From Amborella trichopoda (lineage: Eukaryota > Streptophyta > Magnoliopsida > Amborellales > Amborellaceae): DNA of 64,000 nt. The number at the start of each line of letters is the position of its first letter. Position 1 is the first letter of the stretch. Of this stretch, positions 57,341 through 64,000 are shown in pieces. The position numbers were made by a program, and so were the translations under genes. The DNA lies in the NCBI RefSeq assembly GCF_000471905.2, contig NW_006494789.1, forward strand, positions 5,977,490 through 6,041,489. Reading direction: 5' to 3'. The notes beneath the pieces are model-generated. The model had not been told where the DNA came from. It searched no databases and was given only the letters and a program-made list of their open reading frames with translations.

Positions 57341-58065
57341 CATTTTTTTTACATCATGGCATATCATATTCATTACTTTATAGCAAATACGATAGATTAT
57401 TGCAATATTTTGAGAACCAAATTCCCTATCAAAACCTTGATTTTAAAGGTTTAAAGTTAGTACCTTTAACAAATTGGGATCAGTTAGAGCTATTGAGAAA
57501 TTGGGATAGCAATTAAAACAAATTGGGCCTTCACAAGGGCAAGATTCCACAATTCCTAATAAGGAATCAAAAAAATTTCTATGCCTAACATCTCTTAAGC
57601 AAAGAAGAACAACATTATTAAGTCCAGTTCGAGTTAAAGGTTTAACAGCGATCTGAACCAATCCTATATGCAAGTAAATATAATCTTTTTTCTTATGCTC
57701 TTCTAATGTATCTTTAGATAGAAGAGAAAAAGAATCTTGTGACTCTAAAATAGATACAGTTTTTTCAACTGTCATTATTGCATAGTCACTTTTGAATTGA
57801 AAAGATCCATTTCTATATATTTCATATATTGGGACTTTTGAAATATTCCAATTTTTTGTACTTTTTTCTATGTTAGACATGACTATTTCTTTGTATTCTT
57901 AATACAACTAAGATGAGAACTCGAAGAACTTGCTTCATTGTTTAAAGTTTGAGATCTACTCCTAAACAAATTAGCCATTGAGGCAATAACACAGTTATCT
58001 GTTTCTTGTTTCACAGGCAATGAGATAAATGCACTGGGGACTTGCTTCTTGCCGTACGTGCTCAA
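57341..58065 (-). pseudogene. EPRV-3 movement protein and polyprotein start
   Basis: Frame 57883-58065 starts MSTYGKKQVPSAFISLPVKQ, about 120 bp after the primer site, the best candidate for the polyprotein start. After a frameshift, 57443-57880 continues NWNISKVPIYEIYRNGSFQF, YIYLHIGLVQIAVKPLTRTG, LLCLRDVRHRNFFDSLLGI, CEGPICFNCYPNFSIAL and ends LTLNL, with a second break before FDREFGSQN-like sequence. 30K superfamily movement protein. Confidence 0.85.
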
Positions 58066-58184
58066 CCATGACTTAGGGTTGCACAGGATAAGACCTACTG
58101 TTAATTACGACTTTAACAACTTACTGTTAAGGTTTAGATCAAACTTTAAAGAATAAATTAAATTGCTAAAGTAAACTTAAGTAC

Positions 58185-58202
58185 AACTTGGTTCTGATAC
58201 CA
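58185..58202 (-). promoter_or_regulatory. EPRV-3 primer binding site (initiator tRNA-Met)
   Basis: Minus-strand TGGTATCAGAACCAAGTT, complementary to plant initiator methionine tRNA with one change (A for G) at position 11. Confidence 0.9.
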
Positions 58203-58610
58203 TTTCAATGGCCAACCCACACAAAAACAGAGATACTCTAAAATACTTAATGTTTGGATAAAATAATACTTAATATGAAAATTATTATGCACAAACATCA
58301 AATAAGTGAAAACTAGACAGATTAATAACCAGATAACAAAAGTAATTTTAAAAGTATGAAAGATCAATACAAGTTTCATTTGCATACTAAACTATCTTAC
58401 TTACATTTCACACTGACAATAACTGGAAAGTAGCCACCACTCTCTTGGAAGATATGTTGGAACGTTTCCCCAATAACACTCACACATATATTTACAACTG
58501 GCAAGATTATAGGAAATTTACAGACTCAGGACAGAGAATTAGCTTTAAAAGCACACACTCAGATAGACTCAAAGCCCTTCCAACTTCGGTGTCCCAATGA
58601 GAAAGGTCCT

Positions 58611-58622
58611 CCCCTTTTATAG
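58611..58622 (-). promoter_or_regulatory. TATA box of the EPRV-3 promoter
   Basis: Minus-strand CTATAAAAGGGG, a strong plant TATA context. Confidence 0.75.
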
Positions 58623-58897
58623 CCGAATTTTCGGATTTCAAAATGTCTATTTCATGCTCGAATAGTAACCTCCAATACTTGCACCGACATAACAGTAACT
58701 TCGTCATGTGACAGCTATAGTAACTGCCATCTTAAACAGTGTTTTTTATTTGCCACTTGTCCTTGCTATAGTAAAAAATAGTATCTGCTATAGTTGCCCC
58801 TGTCGGAGGGGACTGACATCATGGCTTACACTATTTTCTCCGGGCCTTCGTGTCCTAGATTGTTTTGGAGTGGGACCAACCCAAATAATTTGTCTCC

Positions 58898-59995
58898 TTA
58901 ATTTTTAGGAGGAGTAAGGATGCCGTATGAATCATCCTCATTTTCTTGTGCATAATCTTCTTCTTTGTCATTTAAGGAAGTAAGGGACATATCATTGGGC
59001 TCTTCTTCATTCAAAGCAACTAACAATTGTTTTTTAATCTCTTTAGGAGACCATTCTGGGTTTTGCTCTTTTAGTAGTTTAAAATAGTCATTTATTTTAT
59101 TAGGACATGTACTTTCAAGGTTGGCTAATTTTAGCCTTTCTAAATTTATTTTTTCAGGATATAAATAAGATTCCTCAAATGAATCCCACCATTTTATCAA
59201 TATTCTTTGTTCTAAATAAGGGATACAATTTCATTCATCTTTGTTTTGGGTTACTAAGTATTCCCATTTAAGAATCCCAGGGAGCTCATATAAGGCCGTG
59301 AAATGCATACAAATATCAACCTGATTTATGCCTCTATTAAAGACTTGAAACAATTCATATGCCTCTTTTGGTTTTGATGGGTAGATATTTGGGGTTGGTC
59401 CCCAGTATAGCATTCCCCTTTTGAACCATCGTGGAAACTCACTCATTTTAGTGTTTAAACGAAATTGTAAGAATCAACTATGGGTCCGCTGAACATTTTG
59501 GAATAATAGGACTACATCCCAAGCTTTTATGTAGTCATAATAATTGTAAGCCCTTAGTTTTAGGGTTTCCGACATGTATTTTTATTTTAGGGGCTCAAAT
59601 CCCCATTCTTCATAGATTATGATTCTATAAATCTAAAACTTAAATAGCCAATGATTTTGCTACTTCTATAATGATGGACAATTCTTATTGACTCAGTTTC
59701 AGTCAATATTTTCTCATAATATTCACGGGTTTTGTATCCCGTTTCCGGATGCAAATTATCTCCAAGATATAGTTCAGTAATGTCATGTGGCTCTTTTAGA
59801 GCATGCTTGTTTTCTATGACCATAATAGGTATTATCGCCTTCTGTATATAAGGCGTCCTTGGTTTAGGATTAGGGCTTTGGCCTTATTCTGATCCTCCTT
59901 GTTTTTAGGGGAATACATATTCCTACTACTGCTTGGATCAGTATTAGCCATTTTTCTCCAAGTGTCCGAACAGAAATTCATAGGTTAAAAAATCA
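58898..59995 (-). pseudogene. EPRV-3 polyprotein C-terminal region
   Basis: Frames 59617-59823 (VIENKHALKEPHDITELYLG, TREYYEKILTETESIRIVHH), 59231-59446 (SEFPRWFKRGMLYWGPTPNI, FNRGINQVDICMHFTALYEL) and 58898-59200 (IKWWDSFEESYLYPEKINLE, NEEEPNDMSLTSLNDKEEDY, DSYGILTPPKN and stop). It is the end of the polyprotein after RNase H, conserved in all copies. Only a few frame breaks; function unknown. Confidence 0.8.
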
Positions 59996-60486
59996 AGCAG
60001 GGAATTTGCTTTTCCCTTGACGTATTCAATTTTAAAATCAAAGGCAGAGAGAATTGCTTGCCATTAAGCAAAAATCTGTTTAGAGGCTATATTTTTTACA
60101 TCTTTTTCTAAAACATCTTTGGCCGCTTTGTAATCAACCCTTAGAAGATATTCTTGATTTAAAACATCGCTTTCAAATTTTGTAACATATTTTATGATTG
60201 AAAGAATTTCCTTTTTAATGGTTAGATAATTTTGTTGGGCATAATTCAAAAGTCCCGAAGTATATCTTACCAATTTTTCTTTTTTAGTTGGTTGAAACCT
60301 TTATTTTAAGATTCCACCATAACCAGGTTCAGAAGCATCAGTTTCAATGATTTTGAAAGCTTTAGGAAGGGCAATAACTAGGCAAGGGAACTGTTTGGCT
60401 TTTGCTTTGATTTTTCTTACTGCAAGAGTATGCTCCTCCCCCCAATTTGGAGGATTCTTCCGAAAGCGTTGGAAAGAGGCTTGCAA
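59996..60486 (-). pseudogene. EPRV-3 RNase H
   Basis: Frames 60301-60486 (FKIIETDASEPGYGGILK, with the first acidic residue in ETDAS) and 60064-60273 (VRYTSGLLNYAQQNYLTIKK, KFESDVLNQEYLLRVDYKAA). The DAS and RVDYKAA blocks are the first and third acidic sites of the retroviral RNase H fold. A stop separates the two frames. Confidence 0.8.
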
Positions 60487-61352
60487 TCAGCTGCCAAATT
60501 TTTATAATACTCAGCATTATAATTGAGAGAGCCTAGAAACCTTTGTAATTGGGTTTTATCTTTGATAACATCAAGAAATTTGTCAGCAAATTGTAAAACT
60601 CTATATATTGGAGTAATAGTGGCTTGGAAGATATTGTGGCCTAAGAACGTATATTAGTTTGGAAGAGCTTAATCTTTTTGGCCGAGACAACCAAACCTGC
60701 TTGCATAGTAATTTTATGGAAAAGATGTAAATGGTTCCAGTGTTGATCTATAGATTCAGAGAATATGAGTACATCATCAATATAAACAATTGTAAATGTT
60801 GTATAAGGATTAAAGATTTCATTTATAATATTTTGACATTTAGAAGGGGCATTTTTAACTCCAAATGGCATTACATTCCATTCGTAGTGCCCAAATGGTA
60901 TAGTAAAATCAGTTTTATACTTATCATTTTCATCTATTTGAATTTGCCAATATGTTGACTTCATATCCAACTTTGAAAATATGGTTGCTTTGTAAAGCCT
61001 GTTCAGCAAATCCCTTTTATTAGGAATTGGATAACGGATTCATTTTAATGCCTTATTTAGCGGTTTATAATTTATTACCAATCTAGGTACTCCTCTTTCC
61101 ATTTTTGTGGCTTTTTCAACATAAAATGCTGGACAGCTCCAAGGGGACTAAGATTTTCTTATAAGATTTTTGTTCAATAAATCTTGTATTTCCTTTTTAC
61201 AAATTTCTAATAATCTGCTATTCATTTGAATAGGTATGGACCTGGATTGGATAAGTCTTTCATCAAAATTTGGTTCATAAGGCAGTTCTACCATGTGCTG
61301 CTTTCTGTTCCAAAAGGTATTAGGGTTTTCAACACAGACATCTTTTCCAAGC
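60487..61352 (-). pseudogene. EPRV-3 reverse transcriptase
   Basis: Frame 60641-61009: NRLYKATIFSKLDMKSTYWQ, KYKTDFTIPFGHYEWNVMPF, GVKNAPSKCQNIINEIF and FTIVYIDDVLIFSESIDQHW, with YIDD codons at 60773-60784. The finger part is in broken sequence 61010-61350 (DERLIQSRS, NSRLLEICKKEIQDLLNKN). Typical caulimovirid RT; the core palm is intact in this copy. Confidence 0.85.
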
Positions 61353-62036
61353 TTATTTTGAAATATTTAAATATCCTTTTGAATATGTGGAGATTTCAAG
61401 TTTTCTTTTATTATTATAATTTATTTCCTCTTTTAGAGAGAATAAATATTTTTCTTTATTTTTTATTTGCTTTTGTACTAGGTTTATTTCTTTTATTTTA
61501 GGTTTATCAATTAATTCAAATTTTACTTTGTGACCATCAATTTCAGATACTATGCTAGTATGATCCAATAGTTTTATTGAATACATAAGGTTTAGAAAAG
61601 GAGTCCCTAGTATTACGGCTTGTGGTAAGCATTTTACCATTATAAATGGCAGAATAAAACAGGCTCCATTATTACAAACTGCAACATCAGAGAGTTTATA
61701 ATTAATTATCATTCTTTTTCCATCAGCAGTATTATGCATCTGAGTAGTTTTGTCAAAATATTTAGATGGAACAAGTCCTTCATTTATGCAATTTAAGTCA
61801 GCGCCTAAGTCTATTAACGCTATAGTTTGAAAATCAAACTCTTTATTAAACACAATAGTAACATAAGTATGGCACTTTTGTGATATAACTTTATCTACCA
61901 AATTGACATACATCAAATCTTTCTGATTTTTCTCAGAAATATGATTATTCTCTGATAGAGGAATGATAGGATCTTCAAATTCATCTACCAGTGGAGAGAC
62001 ATGCTCTTTATCTCCTAATGTATTAGGAGTTTCCAA
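61353..62036 (-). pseudogene. EPRV-3 protease, upstream (right) copy
   Basis: A 227-residue open frame: NNHISEKNQKDLMYVNLVDK, TYVTIVFNKEFDFQTIALID continuing L-G-A-D-L-N-C-I, KYFDKTTQMHNTADGKRMI, CNNGACFILPFIMVKCLPQA, VILGTPFLNLMYSIKLLDH and a Lys-rich connector. The active site reads Asp-Leu-Gly (61810-61825), where a small or hydroxyl residue is required, so it is probably inactive although the frame is open. Confidence 0.85.
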
Positions 62037-62600
62037 TTGTTCAACTATTAGCTTTAATTGCCTTATATCTTGCTTAATATTATTTATTTCATATTTTAAT
62101 TCTTACACAGTCGTATTTTTTGAGGTACCAACTGATTTTTCTTTTTGTTTTACCATACTTATTATATTTTTTAAAATCATAAGTAGGTTTAATATATTGG
62201 TCTTTTTGTTCAAAAGAATCTTCATTAGTTTTTAACTTAGACATATAAGTAAGTATAGCTTCTCTTTTAGAAACATGATCTTCTATTTTGTCTATAATAT
62301 CCAAAATAATATTTTCTTCCTGGGTTAAAGTATTTACTTCTAACCCATTCATAAGGCAAATTGATTTATAATAATCACATTGGCAATCTATATTATTGCA
62401 CATTTCTTCTTGACTAGAAGAGTTAGATTCATCAATAATATTTATAAATTCTTTTGATAATGATTCTGAGTCATCATCTGTGGTCAGGAGGACTTGACAC
62501 AGTTGCCTTTTAGGGGCCTCATCAATGTTTAAATTATTGATCTTCTTTTTAGTTCTACACTTATTAGCATAATGGCCAAATTTGCCACATTTCCTACAGA
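62037..62600 (-). pseudogene. EPRV-3 coat zinc knuckle and acidic tail, upstream copy
   Basis: The CCHC knuckle at 62557-62598 is intact: Cys-x2-Cys-x4-His-x4-Cys (CRKCGKFGHYANKC). The acidic region and CDYYKSICLMNGLEVNTLTQ follow (62089-62403), then the helical connector, broken near 62100. Confidence 0.85.
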
Positions 62601-63409
62601 TAATAGCCTTCCTTTTATGCTTGCAAGATCTTTCTTTATCCTGATCTTCTGTTTTAGACTTATTTTTCTTTTTTAAAAAGTTTTTCTTAAATCTTTTAGG
62701 TTTCTTCTTATAGGATTTATAAGATACTTTTTTATCAGAATGAGAAATATGGGGCTTTGATTTTATGGATTCAAAGCCAAATTGTTCACAAAAGTCACCT
62801 AATTCTTTTCTTCTCGTTAGGTTTTGTTTTTCTAATTATTTTCTGAGTTTTAGGTCAGTACATATTTCTAAGCCTGTTGCACATATTTCATTAGAAAGTT
62901 CTCCTAGGGTATAAAGATCATAATTAAGTTCGCCATTATTTTTAGCGTTTAGCTTGTTTTTAACCTTTTCAGCAAATAACTTGGGAAGACCAGCAATGAA
63001 TTGTCCTTTCCAATAACTAGCTCTACAGTCTTCAACTGTAAGGAGTCTAGATGTAAAAGTATCCTTATACCATTTATAATGAGAGAGGGTAGGACATCTT
63101 CAGTTTTGCAATAGATCTGACTACATTTGAGTCAGGATACTTGTATTGCCTATAAAATGTACGACAATAGTATAAATTAGGGTGTTGACGCACTCATCTT
63201 TAATAACCTGAATTGTTTGTATCTGGTCAGGTTGTATTGCTCTTGTTGTAGTATACTGCTTTTTAGCAGTCAGGATATAAGTTTTTTCTGCTTTCATGAG
63301 ATAATTATCCCACCATCCTCTTAATTGACCGGTAAAACCCACAAAAATTGCTTTGGCTACATCAAGGTCTTGATTTCCATTATTAATGCTTGTTGTGGCA
63401 TACATCATC
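62601..63409 (-). pseudogene. EPRV-3 coat-protein core, upstream copy (cut by LTR F)
   Basis: Frame 63121-63408: MMYATTSINNGNQDLDVAKA, FTGQLRGWWDNYLMKAEKTY, KDECVNTLIYTIVVHFIG. Then broken Lys-rich sequence to the knuckle. It duplicates 55116-55867 at a distance of 7.54 kb and differs by roughly 8 percent in the part compared by eye. The family F LTR starts at 63410, inside this gene. Confidence 0.85.
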
Positions 63410-63454
63410 TGTGACGACCTAAACTTTTTCTCGGTTGAGTAGAGAACCCAGCAT

Positions 63455-63820
63455 CGGCTAAGTTGTCCACCGCCGGCTGGGTTGTGTGCAAAACCGGCTG
63501 TGAAGAGGAGAAAGTACCAACACCGACTGTATAGAGACTAGTGCCAATTGAGTAGAGAACCTAGTGCCGGCTGGGTTGTGTGAAGCACGGGCAGTGAAGA
63601 GGAGAAAGTACCAGCGCTGACTATGTAGAGATTAGCGTAGCTAAGTTGTCCAACGCCGGCTGGGTTGTGTGTAGCGCCTGCTGTGAAGAGGAGAAAGTAC
63701 ATGTGCTAGCTGTGTTGTGGGCATTGCCGGCTGAGTTGTGAGCGGCGTCGACTAAGTTGTGTGCAGCGCCGAGTGGGTTGTGTGCAGCGCCGACTGTGTA
63801 GAGGGCCAGCACCGCTGTGT
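63455..63820. repeat. GCCGGC-core array in LTR F
   Basis: Alternating units GCGCCGGCTGTGAAGAGGAG, AAAGTACCAGCGC and GCCGGCTGGGTTGTGTGCA, at least ten, upstream of the TATA box. The same core is found in the Tat LTRs C and D and at 3930-4200. Confidence 0.8.
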
Positions 63821-63924
63821 CTCTGACATGCATGAGTTGAGTATGCCACTTGTTGAACGCATGCTGATGTGAGTGCCACCTGTCTAGATTTTAAGCCCTT
63901 TTGATGACACTTGGACCATCACCC

Positions 63925-63936
63925 CAAATATAAGAG
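63925..63936 (+). promoter_or_regulatory. TATA box of LTR F
   Basis: CAAATATAAGAG, followed by TACTTAAGC and a pyrimidine-rich leader. Confidence 0.6.
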
Positions 63937-64000
63937 TACTTAAGCTTCATCTCTCACCCATGCCACTCATTCTTACCTCATTTCTCTCTCTCTCTCTCTC

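Larger units (their letters stand above)
58066..58897 (-). promoter_or_regulatory. EPRV-3 intergenic region with promoter
   Basis: Non-coding region between the polyprotein stop (58898) and start (58065). It has a TATA box at 58611-58622, TGACGAAG near 58700-58710 upstream, repeated CTATAGCA-type motifs at 58715-58800, a leader of about 400 bp and the primer site. It is the best-preserved viral promoter in the window. Confidence 0.8.
63410..64000 (+). mobile_element. LTR of family F, 5' part (continues past the window)
   Basis: Starts TGTGACGACCTAAAC, like the solo LTR at 15561. The shared blocks include CTCTGACATGCATGAGTTG, ACGCATGCTGATGTGAGTGCC and AGAGTACTTAAGC. Here the TATA region is intact (CAAATATAAGAG, about 63925-63936), whereas the solo copy has CAAACATGAGAG. 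It ends at a CT run at the window edge. Confidence 0.8.

Overview
This 64 kb window looks like repeat-dense, probably heterochromatic nuclear DNA of a flowering plant. I recognise no host gene. Almost everything that can be identified is a decayed mobile or viral sequence of plant type: Tat-lineage Ty3/gypsy retrotransposons with an arginine-tRNA-like primer site, a retroelement reading frame carrying the plant mobile domain (PMD), long LTRs of a second family, a small inverted-repeat element, and an array of endogenous pararetroviruses (EPRVs, Caulimoviridae). There are two assembly gaps (26917-27354 and 53752-53822), and both adjoin TA microsatellites. Reading frames are broken throughout, so most genes are entered as pseudogenes.

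Layout. (1) 1-14707, minus strand: a PMD-type frame (458-3925), then Tat element A read from right to left: LTR 11842-14707, primer site 11819-11837, gag, reverse transcriptase (RT), RNase H and integrase down to about 4345. (2) 14708-22232: a second Tat element, B/C. Its LTR is 19353-22232. Its gag 5' part is split in two (18721-19350 and 14708-15560) by a 3160 bp solo LTR of family F (15561-18720), and it is cut off at 14708 by insertion of element A. (3) 22233-26916: unassigned DNA with a 35 bp minisatellite and a plus-strand promoter-like region. (4) 27858-38567: Tat element D, from integrase up to its 5' LTR 35676-38567, inserted about 40 bp past the primer site of a fourth element, E (LTR 38631-41590 plus a displaced, inverted piece at 42134-42577). 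(5) 41591-63409: three EPRV blocks. EPRV-1 (plus) covers the C-terminal region, intergenic region, movement protein and start of the coat region. EPRV-2 (minus, 46341 to about 53485) is about one genome length, circularly permuted with its break in the protease. EPRV-3 (minus, 53846-63409) is about 1.3 genome lengths with a repeat unit near 7.54 kb. The viral polyprotein order is movement protein, linker, coat protein with CCHC zinc knuckle, aspartic protease, RT, RNase H, then a conserved C-terminal region of unknown function. One long frame of this kind suggests a petuvirus- or florendovirus-like virus (provisional). (6) 63410-64000: a second family F LTR inserted into the EPRV-3 coat gene.

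The most informative points are: a roughly 1 kb inversion (41591-42577) that, when mentally reversed, re-aligns both an LTR and a virus; a junction at 53490-53846 made of tiny virus-derived filler pieces; TA-repeat DNA at the EPRV junctions; three different lesions at the viral protease active site; a 51 bp duplication in the EPRV-2 promoter; and a GCCGGC-centred minisatellite motif shared by several otherwise unrelated elements.
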